Part shown: one piece after another, positions 43,768 through 53,102 of the stretch
Position numbering within the stretch: position 1 is the stretch's first letter
How the letters are laid out: each line of letters starts with the position of its first letter
Origin: CAZKGE01 sp964541695
GTDB taxonomy: Bacteria; Bacillota; Clostridia; Christensenellales; CAG-138
Reading direction: 5' to 3'
DNA: 61,040 bases
Assembly (NCBI GenBank): GCA_964541695.1
Contig: CAZIRB010000005.1
Span: forward strand, 1-61,040
Translations under genes and position numbers: made by a program
Notes under the pieces: model-generated
Databases searched by the model: none
What the model saw: only the letters and a program-made list of their open reading frames with translations
Told to the model about the DNA's origin: nothing

Positions 43768-45048
43768 ATGGGAATGACGATGACGCAGAAAATTCTGGCC
43801 GCCAAGGCGGGGCAGGGGCTGGTGCAGGCGGGAGAGCTGCTCGAATGCGCGCTGGATTTGGTGTTTGGGAACGACATCACCGCTCCGGTTGCGATCGACG
43901 CGTTTTATAAAATGGGCGTAAACAGCGTTTTCGACCGGGAAAAGGTGGCGCTGGTGCCGGACCATTTTACGCCGAACAAGGACATTGCCGCCGCGGGGCT
44001 GGCAAAGAAGATGCGCGAGTTTGCGCGGGACATGGGTATCGTCCATTACTTCGAGGTGGGCCGGGCGGGTATCGAGCACGCCCTGCTGCCGGAAAAAGGG
44101 CTGATCGCTCCGGGCAGTGCTGTGATCGGCGCGGACAGCCACACCTGTACCCACGGGGCGCTCGGCGCGTTCGCCACCGGCGTCGGGTCCACCGACATGG
44201 CGGCGGGAATGGCGGTTGGGAAGCTCTGGTTCAGGGTGCCCGAGGCGATTCGTGTGTTTATAAAAGGGGAGAAGCGTCCTCATGTGACCGGCAAGGATGT
44301 CGTCCTGCGCCTGATCGGCATTCTGGGTGTGGACGGCGCCAGATACCGCTCCCTAGAGTTTGCGGGCGATATTGCCTCGCTCACCATGGACGACCGCTTT
44401 ACGATAGCCAACATGGCCGTCGAAGCGGGGGCGAAAAACGGGATTTTCCCGGTAGACCGCATCACGTTGGCGTATCTTGAAAAGCACGGCGGCCAGCCCG
44501 GGACGGCTTACGAGGCCGACGTGGACGCGGAGTATGCGCGGGAAATCGTGATTGACCTTCAAGAAGTCCCGCTGACGGTCGCGTTTCCTCATCTGCCCGA
44601 GAATGCCCGCAGCATTGAGGAGGCGGAAGGAATGCGCATCCATGTCGATCAGGTCGTCATCGGGTCTTGCACCAACGGGCGGATCGGCGACATGCGTATG
44701 GCCGCCGAAATTCTAAGAGGGCGCTCTGTATGCGGCGGCCTGCGCTGCATCATCATTCCCGCCAGCCAGGACGTCTGGAAGCAATGCGCGGACGAAGGGC
44801 TCATGAATATTTTCGTGGATGCGGGCGCGGCGGTCTCCACCCCTACGTGCGGCCCCTGCCTCGGCGGACACATGGGAATCTTGGCAGAAGGGGAGGTATG
44901 CGTCTCCACCACCAACCGGAACTTTGTGGGGCGCATGGGCCACGCAAAGAGTCAGATCTACCTGGCCTCCCCGGCGGTGGCGGCGGCTACCGCGGTAAAG
45001 GGCTATCTTTGCGGCCCTGAGTCGCTTTCATATAAAGGAAGGCGGTGA
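43768..45048 (+). CDS. leuC: 3-isopropylmalate dehydratase large subunit
   Basis: Aconitase-family Fe-S subunit that isomerises 2- to 3-isopropylmalate with LeuD. The protein is 426 aa. Cluster ligands are seen in GSCTNGR (about residue 300) and CGPCLGGH (about 362), and GADSHTCTHGALG near 130 is the substrate loop. The short leuC form, typical of Firmicutes and archaea, is normal at this length. Confidence 0.94.
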   Translation: MGMTMTQKILAAKAGQGLVQAGELLECALDLVFGNDITAPVAIDAFYKMGVNSVFDREKVALVPDHFTPNKDIAAAGLAKKMREFARDMGIVHYFEVGRAGIEHALLPEKGLIAPGSAVIGADSHTCTHGALGAFATGVGSTDMAAGMAVGKLWFRVPEAIRVFIKGEKRPHVTGKDVVLRLIGILGVDGARYRSLEFAGDIASLTMDDRFTIANMAVEAGAKNGIFPVDRITLAYLEKHGGQPGTAYEADVDAEYAREIVIDLQEVPLTVAFPHLPENARSIEEAEGMRIHVDQVVIGSCTNGRIGDMRMAAEILRGRSVCGGLRCIIIPASQDVWKQCADEGLMNIFVDAGAAVSTPTCGPCLGGHMGILAEGEVCVSTTNRNFVGRMGHAKSQIYLASPAVAAATAVKGYLCGPESLSYKGRR

Positions 45049-45054
45049 ATACTT

Positions 45055-45558
45055 GTGAAATGCAGGGGCTTTGTACATAAATATGGGGACCATATCGATA
45101 CCGATGTGATTATCCCGGCCCGCACCCTGAACAACCTCGATCCGGCCGCGCTGGCGTCCCATTGCATGGAGGACATCGACGCCGATTTTGTCCGCCGGGT
45201 AAAGACCGGTGACATGATCGTGGCGGGATTGAATTTCGGCTGCGGCTCAAGCCGGGAGCATGCGCCCATCGCGCTTAAAGCGTCCGGAATCAGCTGCGTG
45301 ATCGCGGAGAATTTCGCGCGAATCTTCTTTCGCAATGCGATCAACATCGGCCTGCCGGTTTTGGAATGTCCCGAGGCGGCCAGATCGGCCCGCATGGGGG
45401 ACGAAATCGAACTGGATCTGGACACGGGAGAGGTCCGGAACATCACGCTGGGCAAAAGCTATCGGGCGGCGCCATTCCCGCCTTTCATGCAGCGGATCAT
45501 CGCGGCCGGTGGCCTTGTGAATCACATAAAAGCGCGCCTGGCGAAAGGAGAAGCATAG
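45055..45558 (+). CDS. leuD: 3-isopropylmalate dehydratase small subunit
   Basis: Swivel-domain partner of LeuC, 167 aa. The motif DHIDTDVIIPAR (about residues 10-21) and the conserved GLNFGCGSSREHAPIAL are present. The start is GTG 45055 after GGAAGGCGG. It ends directly before leuB. Confidence 0.94.
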   Translation: MKCRGFVHKYGDHIDTDVIIPARTLNNLDPAALASHCMEDIDADFVRRVKTGDMIVAGLNFGCGSSREHAPIALKASGISCVIAENFARIFFRNAINIGLPVLECPEAARSARMGDEIELDLDTGEVRNITLGKSYRAAPFPPFMQRIIAAGGLVNHIKARLAKGEA

Positions 45559-46638
45559 ATGAACGCCTATCGGATCGCCGTTTTGCCCGGCGATGGAATC
45601 GGGCCGGAGATCACAAAGCAGGCCGCAACCGTGCTGTCGGCGGCGGCAGACAGGCGGGGTTTTGCTGTCGAGATGACCGAGGCGCCCATCGGCGGCTGCG
45701 CGATTGACGCCTGCGGGAAACCGCTTCCGCAGGGAACGATCGATCTGTGCAAACGTTCCGACGCCGTTTTACTGGGGGCCGTGGGCGGCCCGAAATGGGA
45801 TTTGTTGCCGGGGGTAATCCGTCCCGAAAAAGGGTTGCTTGACATCCGCCGCGAGCTGGGGCTTTTTGCGAATCTTCGTCCCGCGCTCATATATCCGGCG
45901 CTCCGCGCCGCGTCGCCGCTGAAAGATGAGATTCTGGGTGATTCCCTGGATATCCTGGTGGTGCGGGAACTGACGGGCGGAATCTACTTTGGCGAGCGCG
46001 GCCGCAGAGAGGTAAACGGTTCTCCCGCGGCCTACGATACCGAGCAATACACGGCGGAGGAGATCGAGCGCATCCTGCGGGTAGCCTTTGAAATGGCCCG
46101 CAAACGCCACGGGCGCCTTTGCTCGGTGGATAAGGCCAATGTGCTGGAATCCTCCCGCTTATGGCGGGAAACGGCGGTCCGGCTCGCGGAGCGGTACCCC
46201 GATGTGCATCTAAGCCACATGTATGTGGACAACGCCGCCATGCAGCTCGTACGGGCGCCCCGCCAGTTTGATACGATCGTTACGAACAATCTTTTCGGGG
46301 ACATTCTCTCCGACGAAGCGTCTCAGATAACCGGGTCCATCGGGATGCTGCCCTCCGCGTCGCTCGGCGACGGCAGGCCCGGCCTGTACGAGCCCATCCA
46401 TGGGTCCGCGCCCGACATTGCGGGCAAGGGTATCGCCAACCCGATCGCCTCCATTTTATCGGTCGCCATGATGCTGCGCTATTCCCTTGGACAGCCGGAA
46501 GGGGCGGACGACATTGAAAGGGCGGTCGATCAAGTGCTGTCGAACGGCAAACGCACCGCCGATCTCGCTGCGGCCGGAGAACCTGTTTTGGGGACCGAAG
46601 CCATGGGAGCGGCAATCGTAAAAGCGTTGAAAACATAG
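45559..46638 (+). CDS. leuB: 3-isopropylmalate dehydrogenase
   Basis: NAD-dependent oxidative decarboxylation of 3-isopropylmalate, 359 aa. It opens with VLPGDGIGPEI, has LLGAVGGPKWD near residue 75, and the NAD-site EPIHGSAPDIAGKGIANP near 285. ATG 45559 directly follows the leuD stop, with AAAGGAGAAG upstream. Confidence 0.95.
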   Translation: MNAYRIAVLPGDGIGPEITKQAATVLSAAADRRGFAVEMTEAPIGGCAIDACGKPLPQGTIDLCKRSDAVLLGAVGGPKWDLLPGVIRPEKGLLDIRRELGLFANLRPALIYPALRAASPLKDEILGDSLDILVVRELTGGIYFGERGRREVNGSPAAYDTEQYTAEEIERILRVAFEMARKRHGRLCSVDKANVLESSRLWRETAVRLAERYPDVHLSHMYVDNAAMQLVRAPRQFDTIVTNNLFGDILSDEASQITGSIGMLPSASLGDGRPGLYEPIHGSAPDIAGKGIANPIASILSVAMMLRYSLGQPEGADDIERAVDQVLSNGKRTADLAAAGEPVLGTEAMGAAIVKALKT

Positions 46639-46732
46639 GCTTTGCTTTTTCCGAGGAACATGATATATCATATAATGCAATAGTTTTTGTTCATGGAACA
46701 AGGAACAAAAACTGTAGATTAAGAGGTGCCAT
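46639..46732 (+). promoter_or_regulatory. leuB-ilvB spacer with internal -10 and dyads
   Basis: TATAAT at 46671-46676 overlaps a perfect 12-bp palindrome ATGATATATCAT (46660-46671); no good -35 box is seen. Downstream, TTTTTGTTC (46684-46692) and GAACAAAAA (46703-46711) form a perfect dyad, with an alternative inner GTTCATGGAAC. It may be an internal promoter with an operator, or an mRNA hairpin before ilvB. Confidence 0.45.
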
Positions 46733-48355
46733 ATGATGACAGGAGCACAAGCGATGGTGCGGTGCCTTGAGGCGGAGGGCGTTCCGGTGGTTTTCGGCTA
46801 TCCGGGCGCTACGATCGCACCCTTTTATAATCAGCTGCTCGACTCCGGTATCCGGCATGTGCTGACGCGCACCGAGCAGGGCGCCGGGCATGCTGCCAGC
46901 GGGTACGCCAGGCTTTCCGGTTCACCCGGGGTCTGCATCTCCACGTCGGGGCCGGGGGCTACCAATCTGTTCACCGCGATTGCCACCGCATACAGCGACA
47001 GCATTCCGCTGATCGCCATCACGGGGCAGGTGGCCACCTGTCAATTGGGACGGGACGTGTTTCAGGAGGTGGACACCACCGGAGCTGCGGAACCTTTTAC
47101 GAAGCACTCCTATCTGGTGAAAAGCGCGGACGATATCGGCCGGGCGTTCAAGGAAGCGTTCCATATCGCGTCCACCGGGCGAAAGGGACCGGTGCTGATC
47201 GACGTGCCCGTCGACGTGCAGCGGGCCGCCGTCGAGTTTGCCTACCCGGAAAGCGTCAGCATCCGCGGGTACAAGCCGCGTACAAAGGGGCATCCGCTGC
47301 AGGTGCGCAAGGTGGCCGGCGCGATCCGGACTGCCAAACAGCCTCTGATCTGCGCCGGCGGAGGGATTTTTTTATCCGGCGCGCAGGAGCTGGTCGGCCG
47401 CTTCTGCGAGCAGACGGGGATTCCCGTCGTCTCCACGCTGATGGGAATCGGGGTGCTGCCCCAGGAACACCCGCTTTATTTCGGAATGCTTGGGCAGAGC
47501 GGCACAAAGACAGCCAATATGGCGGTGCGGGACAGCGATCTGCTTATTTTAGTCGGCGCGCGCGTGGGCGATCGGGCCATTACCCGGCCCGAGCGCCTGG
47601 AATCCCACGCGACTATTGTCCACATCGACATCGATTCCGCGGAAATCGGCAAAAACGTCGGCACAACGATCCCTCTGGTGGGCGACATAGTACAGGTGCT
47701 GACCCAGTTGATGGAGCTTTCACCCTCCTGCGACTGTACGCCTTGGCAGGAGCGGCTGCAGGCGATGAAGCTGGAGGAAAGCGCCGCGCGCGCCGCCCGT
47801 CCGGCCCCTGGAACTGGAGTCGAGCCCGGGGCTTTCGTCCGCGCCCTGTGCGCACGGCTGCCGGAGGATTCCGTTTATGTGGCGGACGTGGGGCAGAATC
47901 AGATTTGGTCGGCCATCAACTATTCGGCAAAAGGCCGGTTTCTGACCACCGGCGGGATGGGGACGATGGGGTACAGCATCCCCGCAGCCATCGGCGCCAA
48001 GCTGGCCGCACGCGGCCGGACGGCGGTTGCGGTCTGCGGCGACGGCGCGTTTCAAATGTCCATGAACGAGCTGGCGACCATGCGCCAGCACGCCGCGCCG
48101 ATCAAAGTAGTGGTGATGAAGAATGGGAAGCTGGGCATGGTGCGGGAGATTCAAATGCACTCCTTCAGCGGACGGGAAATGGCTGTGGACTTGTCCGGCA
48201 GCCCGGAATTGGGGATGATCGCCGCCGCGTACGGAATCGACTATGTTTGCGTGAACCGGCCGGAGGAGATCGGCCCGGCGCTGGACAACATGCTTAAAGA
48301 CGATCGCGCCTGCCTGCTGGAATGCGCGGTCGATCCGGAGGAGGGAACGGTTTGA
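46733..48355 (+). CDS. ilvB: Acetolactate synthase large subunit (copy 1)
   Basis: Thiamine-diphosphate enzyme for the first common step of valine, leucine and isoleucine synthesis, 540 aa. The active-site Glu is in RTEQGAGHAASGYAR (about residue 48), the FAD-like region in the middle, and the ThDP motif begins CGDGAFQMSMNELAT near 435. ATG 46733 (or the adjacent ATG) follows AAGAGGTG. Its stop overlaps the ilvN start, so this copy is paired with the regulatory subunit. Confidence 0.94.
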   Translation: MMTGAQAMVRCLEAEGVPVVFGYPGATIAPFYNQLLDSGIRHVLTRTEQGAGHAASGYARLSGSPGVCISTSGPGATNLFTAIATAYSDSIPLIAITGQVATCQLGRDVFQEVDTTGAAEPFTKHSYLVKSADDIGRAFKEAFHIASTGRKGPVLIDVPVDVQRAAVEFAYPESVSIRGYKPRTKGHPLQVRKVAGAIRTAKQPLICAGGGIFLSGAQELVGRFCEQTGIPVVSTLMGIGVLPQEHPLYFGMLGQSGTKTANMAVRDSDLLILVGARVGDRAITRPERLESHATIVHIDIDSAEIGKNVGTTIPLVGDIVQVLTQLMELSPSCDCTPWQERLQAMKLEESAARAARPAPGTGVEPGAFVRALCARLPEDSVYVADVGQNQIWSAINYSAKGRFLTTGGMGTMGYSIPAAIGAKLAARGRTAVAVCGDGAFQMSMNELATMRQHAAPIKVVVMKNGKLGMVREIQMHSFSGREMAVDLSGSPELGMIAAAYGIDYVCVNRPEEIGPALDNMLKDDRACLLECAVDPEEGTV

Positions 48356-48849
48356 AGACGATAATCTCCGTTTTGGTGGAAAACCGATCGGGAGTCCTTT
48401 CGCGCACTGCGGGGCTGTTTGCACGCCGCGGCTTTAACATCGAAAGCCTTGCCGTGGGTGAAACGGAGGACCCGACCGTTTCCCGCATGACCATCGTGGT
48501 GGAGGGAGACGACCGGATCGTCGAACAGGTCGGCAAGCAGCTGAACAAGCTGGTCGACGTCATAAAAGTGCGCGAACTGCCGGCCGAAACCTCCACCCGC
48601 AGGGAATTGGCGCTCATCAAGGTGAACGCCAGCTCGAAAAACCGCGGCCAAATCAACGAATTGGTCGAGATCATGAAGGCGAAAATCGTGGACATCTCGC
48701 CGACGACGCTCACCGTCGAAATCGTCGACCGGCCTGAGCGGGTGACCCAGTTTTTGGGGATGGTGATGCCCTACGGCGTAGTGGAAATCGCCCGTACCGG
48801 CATGATCGCCATGCAAAAGGGGAGCGAGGCGCTCATGATCACCGAGTAG
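48352..48849 (+). CDS. ilvN: Acetolactate synthase small (regulatory) subunit
   Basis: Regulatory subunit that confers valine feedback, 165 aa. The N-terminal ACT domain reads ISVLVENRSGVLSRTAGLF, and the second half (from about residue 78) is the usual ALS small-subunit C-terminal domain. The start is TTG 48352, overlapping the ilvB stop, with GGAGGGAACGG upstream. Confidence 0.94.
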   Translation: MKTIISVLVENRSGVLSRTAGLFARRGFNIESLAVGETEDPTVSRMTIVVEGDDRIVEQVGKQLNKLVDVIKVRELPAETSTRRELALIKVNASSKNRGQINELVEIMKAKIVDISPTTLTVEIVDRPERVTQFLGMVMPYGVVEIARTGMIAMQKGSEALMITE

Positions 48850-49018
48850 AGAAATCCGTCGAAGGCCGGCCCGGGTTTTTCGGCATGCCGAAGATTGGCG
48901 CGCCGACGACCGCAGCGCAAGGCAAAAACGTTTAAGTTGGACAGGGCCGCAAGTGTTTCGCCCCAGGTATCCCACCGTTTCCAAGCCTTCGGGCCGTTAT
49001 TAAAAAGGAGGGAATAAA

Positions 49019-50014
49019 ATGGTACAGATGTATTACGACAGAGACTGCAACATGGACCTGCTGAAGGGGAAAACCGTAGCGGTCGTCGGTTACGGCAGTC
49101 AAGGCCACGCGCATGCCCAGAACCTGAAGGAGAGCGGCATAAACGTGGTGGTCGGCCTGCGGCCGGGTTCGCCGCGCTGGGAGCAGGCGGAAAAGGACGG
49201 CTTGAAAGTAACGGACACCGCTTCCGCCGCCGCTGCGGCGGACATGGTGATGATGCTCACCCCGGACGAGCTTACGCCCGATATTTACAGCGAAAGCGTG
49301 CTGCCCAGCCTTGCCGAGGGAAATATCCTCGCCTTCGCTCACGGCTTCTCCATCCATTTCAATCAGATTGTGCCGCCCGCCAATGTGGACGTGGTCATGA
49401 TCGCGCCCAAAGGCCCCGGGCACACCGTGCGCAGCCAGTATCAGGAAGGCAAAGGCGTCCCCTCGTTAATTGCCGTTCAGCAGGACGTCTCCGGCCGGGC
49501 CAAGGAATTTGCTTTGGCCTATGCGTGCGGGATCGGCGCGGGCCGCGCGGGCATCATCGAGACGACGTTCAAGGAGGAGACTGAAACCGATCTGTTCGGC
49601 GAGCAGGCGGTTCTCTGCGGCGGCGTGACCGAGCTGATGAAGGCCGGCTTTGATACGCTCGTGGAGGCCGGCTATTCTCCCGAAATGGCGTATTTCGAAT
49701 GCGTTCACGAGATGAAGCTCATCGTGGACCTGATCAACAGCGGCGGGTTTGCCATGATGCGCTATTCCATCAGCAATACGGCGGAATACGGCGATTATAT
49801 GACGGGCAAGCGCATCATCACCGAGGAGACCCGCAGAGAGATGAAAAAGATTTTGCGGGAGATTCAGGACGGCACGTTCGCGGGGAAATGGATCACGGAG
49901 AACCGGGCCGCAAATCGGGCGAACTTCCTGGCGATGCGCCGTGTCGAAGCCGCCCATAACGTGGAAGCCGTCGGCGCAAAGCTGCGCCGAATGATGAGCT
50001 GGCTCAAAAAATAA
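49019..50014 (+). CDS. ilvC: Ketol-acid reductoisomerase
   Basis: NAD(P)H-dependent isomeroreduction of acetolactate or acetohydroxybutyrate. The protein is 331 aa, the short class I form. The Rossmann loop is GYGSQGHAHAQN (about residue 25), and the metal-binding helix shows EETETDLFGEQ near 190. ATG 49019 follows AAGGAGGGAAT. The 169-nt spacer upstream of it shows no feature I recognise. Confidence 0.95.
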   Translation: MVQMYYDRDCNMDLLKGKTVAVVGYGSQGHAHAQNLKESGINVVVGLRPGSPRWEQAEKDGLKVTDTASAAAAADMVMMLTPDELTPDIYSESVLPSLAEGNILAFAHGFSIHFNQIVPPANVDVVMIAPKGPGHTVRSQYQEGKGVPSLIAVQQDVSGRAKEFALAYACGIGAGRAGIIETTFKEETETDLFGEQAVLCGGVTELMKAGFDTLVEAGYSPEMAYFECVHEMKLIVDLINSGGFAMMRYSISNTAEYGDYMTGKRIITEETRREMKKILREIQDGTFAGKWITENRAANRANFLAMRRVEAAHNVEAVGAKLRRMMSWLKK

Positions 50015-50036
50015 CACTTTTGGCGGACATGAGGCT

Positions 50037-51245
50037 GTGTGGTTTACGAATGCGCAACAACTGGCGGACATCCGGCGGCGGCTGGCATCGCTGGTGATAT
50101 TCCGGGGGCTGAACGAGGACCCGGCGGTGCTCCTGCTCCGGCAGCTGCTGGACAAGAGATCGCTTCCCGCCGCCGCGCGCGCTGAAAAAGCGGCGGAACT
50201 CTCGCGGCTGCTGCTGGACGCGGGGCAAAGCCTCAGCGCGTATCTTTTGCAGCTGGCGCTGTGGGACGAGAACCCGTATGTGGTCGAGAAAGCCGCCGCA
50301 AAACTTGTTTCGACGCATTTGGAAGCGGCATGCGCGGAGGAATTGGCCGTACTGGAGACGCTTGGGCGTTTAGCGCCCCGGGACCTGGGGTTGTTCCTGC
50401 CGCTCGGCTGGCAGACGGAGAGGCTGGACTACCGCGCGGCTTACGCAAAGCAGCTAGCTTCTATCGAGCGGACAGGCTATGGCGTTTTCGCGCGGCATCG
50501 GATGTTCCTGCTTGGCGAAACGGACGTCGTTCCCGTCGTTCACCCCGATCCGGTCATGCCGGGCGATCTTGCCGGCTATGAGGACGAGCGGCGGGCCGTG
50601 ATGGAGAACACGCAAGCGCTGCTGGCCGGGCGGCCGGCGGCGAATGTGCTGCTCTATGGGGACAGCGGCACAGGCAAGTCCACCTGCGTTAAGGCCGCCG
50701 TAAACGGGTTGCATCACGAGGGGCTGCGGCTCATCGAGCTGCGCAAGGACCAGCTTGACCGAATCCCGCTGCTGATGGACCGCTTAACGGGCAACCCGCT
50801 GAAGTTTATCCTGTTCATTGACGACCTCTCCTTCCCGGTGGAAAGCGATCGTTTTTCTGCGCTCAAGGCGGTTTTGGAGGGGAGCGTTTCCGCCCGCAGC
50901 GCCAACACGGTGATCTACGCTACAAGCAACCGCCGGCATTTGGTAAAGGAGCGGTTTTCCCAGCGGGACGGGGATGAGGTGCATGTGCGGGACACGCTGG
51001 AAGAGCAAGGGGCCCTTGGCGAGCGGTTTGGCCTTACGGTCACGTTTTTGCGTCCCGACAGGAAGCTGTACCTGAAAATCGTGGAGAGCTACTGCCTTCG
51101 ATATGGCATGGCGTATGACGAGGCTCTTGCCGTAAAGGCCGAGGCGTACGCCCTGGGCCGGGGCGGGCGGAGCGCCCGTACCGCCAGACAATTTATTGAA
51201 AACGCAGTCTGCCGCTTGACGGCGGGCGAGGGGGAGTTCGTATGA
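50037..51245 (+). CDS. DUF815-family AAA ATPase inside the ilv operon
   Basis: A 402-aa P-loop ATPase that I recognise as the DUF815 family. The Walker A motif LYGDSGTGKSTCVKA is near residue 205 and Walker B FILFIDDLSF near 262; VIYATSNRRHLVKERF looks like the sensor 1 region. The N-terminal 170 residues are helical and not recognised. The start is GTG 50037, 22 nt after ilvC, and the stop overlaps ilvD (ATGA), so it is translated as part of the branched-chain operon. Its role there is unknown; assembly or quality control of an operon product is one guess. Confidence 0.85.
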   Translation: MWFTNAQQLADIRRRLASLVIFRGLNEDPAVLLLRQLLDKRSLPAAARAEKAAELSRLLLDAGQSLSAYLLQLALWDENPYVVEKAAAKLVSTHLEAACAEELAVLETLGRLAPRDLGLFLPLGWQTERLDYRAAYAKQLASIERTGYGVFARHRMFLLGETDVVPVVHPDPVMPGDLAGYEDERRAVMENTQALLAGRPAANVLLYGDSGTGKSTCVKAAVNGLHHEGLRLIELRKDQLDRIPLLMDRLTGNPLKFILFIDDLSFPVESDRFSALKAVLEGSVSARSANTVIYATSNRRHLVKERFSQRDGDEVHVRDTLEEQGALGERFGLTVTFLRPDRKLYLKIVESYCLRYGMAYDEALAVKAEAYALGRGGRSARTARQFIENAVCRLTAGEGEFV

Positions 51246-52912
51246 ATCTGCGAAGCGACAACGTGAAAAAAGGGCCGGAACGCGCGCCGAACCGAAGCCT
51301 TTTTTACGCCTGCGGTTTTACGAAGCAGGAGTTGGACCGTCCGCTGATCGGGGTGATCAGCGCCTATACCGAGGTGATCCCCGGCCATATCCATCTGGAC
51401 AAGCTGGCGGAAGCGGTCAAGGCCGGCGTGCGCATGGCCGGCGGGACTCCGGTGATGATGCCGGCCATCGGCGTGTGCGACGGCATCGCGATGGGTCACC
51501 GGGGCATGAAATACTCGCTGCCTTCGCGGGAGTTGATCTGCGACTCGGTGGAAACGCTGGCCGTCGCCCATGGGATGGACGGGCTGGTGCTGCTGCCGAA
51601 CTGCGATAAAATCGTGCCGGGCATGCTGATGGCGGCGGCGCGGCTGAACATCCCCTCCATCGTGCTGAGCGGCGGCCCGATGCTGGCAGGCCGGCATCGC
51701 GGCAAAAGCGTGAGTCTCGTCCAGACCTTCGAAGGGGTCGGCGCTTTTAAAGCGGGCCTGATCGACGAAGCGGAGCTGGAGTCGTCAGCGCGCGATTGCT
51801 GTCCCGGCTGCGGCTCCTGCGCGGGGATGTACACCGCCAACAGCATGAACTGCCTGACCGAAGCCATCGGAATGGGGCTGCCCGGTAACGGGACCATCCC
51901 TGCGGTTTCCGCCAAACGCATCCATCTGGCGAAGGCGGCCGGCATGCAGATTATGGAGCTTCTGAAAAACAACGTTTGCCCGCGGGACATTCTTACGCCC
52001 GACGCCTTTGCCAACGCGCTGGCGGTCGATATGGCGCTGGGGTGCAGCACAAACAGCGTCCTGCATCTGCTGGCGATCGCCGCCGAGGCGGGCGTACCCA
52101 TGGACCTTGCGCTGATCAATCGAATCAGCGCCCGCGTGCCCAATCTGTGCCATCTTTCCCCCGCCGGCGAGGACCATGTGGAGGACCTGGACGCGGCGGG
52201 CGGCGTGTCCGCCGTTATGGCGGAGCTTGCCAAGAGAAATCTTTTGAACCTGAAACTGCCCACCGTCAGCGGGAAAGTGGTGGCTGAGAACCTCATGGGC
52301 CTGGCCGGCGCCGACGGGCATGTCATCCGATCGGTCGAAAACCCGTACAGCGAGACCGGCGGCATCGCCGTGCTGTGGGGAAACATCGCCAGGGACGGCT
52401 GCGTGGTCAAGCGTTCGGCGGTCGCGGCGGAGATGCTGGCGCACGAAGGCCGCGCCCGCGTGTTCGATTGCGAGGACGACGCGATCGATGCGATTTACGG
52501 GGGAAGCATTCGCCCGGGGGACGTCGTCGTCATCCGGTATGAAGGGCCGAAGGGCGGGCCGGGCATGCGGGAAATGCTGAATCCGACTTCCGCGCTGGCG
52601 GGGATGCGGCTGGACAAGCAGGTGGCGCTGATCACCGACGGACGGTTCTCCGGCGCGTCCAGAGGCGCCTCCATCGGGCATGTCAGTCCGGAAGCGGCGG
52701 CCGGCGGCGAGATCGCCCTGATCCGCGACGGCGATCGAATCGAGATCGACATTCCCGCCGGTTCCATCCGCGTGGCGCTGTCCGATGAGGAGCTGGAGAT
52801 GAGGCGGCGGGAATTTGTGCCCAAGGCGGCCCCTGCATGCACCGGCTGGCTGGCGAGGTATTCCAGCCTTGTGACCGATGCCAGCCACGGCGCGGTCATG
52901 GGCGTCCGGTGA
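51242..52912 (+). CDS. ilvD: Dihydroxy-acid dehydratase
   Basis: Fe-S enzyme giving the 2-keto acids that precede valine and isoleucine, 556 aa. Cluster-region motifs NCDKIVPG (about residue 120) and CCPGCGSCAGMYTANSMN (about 185-202) are present; the C-terminal swivel domain begins near 390, with DGRFSGASRG near 465. The start overlaps the DUF815 stop. Confidence 0.95.
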   Translation: MNLRSDNVKKGPERAPNRSLFYACGFTKQELDRPLIGVISAYTEVIPGHIHLDKLAEAVKAGVRMAGGTPVMMPAIGVCDGIAMGHRGMKYSLPSRELICDSVETLAVAHGMDGLVLLPNCDKIVPGMLMAAARLNIPSIVLSGGPMLAGRHRGKSVSLVQTFEGVGAFKAGLIDEAELESSARDCCPGCGSCAGMYTANSMNCLTEAIGMGLPGNGTIPAVSAKRIHLAKAAGMQIMELLKNNVCPRDILTPDAFANALAVDMALGCSTNSVLHLLAIAAEAGVPMDLALINRISARVPNLCHLSPAGEDHVEDLDAAGGVSAVMAELAKRNLLNLKLPTVSGKVVAENLMGLAGADGHVIRSVENPYSETGGIAVLWGNIARDGCVVKRSAVAAEMLAHEGRARVFDCEDDAIDAIYGGSIRPGDVVVIRYEGPKGGPGMREMLNPTSALAGMRLDKQVALITDGRFSGASRGASIGHVSPEAAAGGEIALIRDGDRIEIDIPAGSIRVALSDEELEMRRREFVPKAAPACTGWLARYSSLVTDASHGAVMGVR

Positions 52913-53102
52913 GCGGCGCATGCGTATTTTTGCTGACGGCCCATTATATTGAAACATTTTTGAAAGCAGGCACGTCTCCATGGAGTTGAAAAAAGACCGA
53001 ATACAACAGCCGGACGGAATCGCAAAGCGGCCGGAAAGGCGCAATACGGCGAAACGAGCGGTAGGAAAAGGCTCCAAACATCAAAAAGACGGGGATAACG
53101 TT

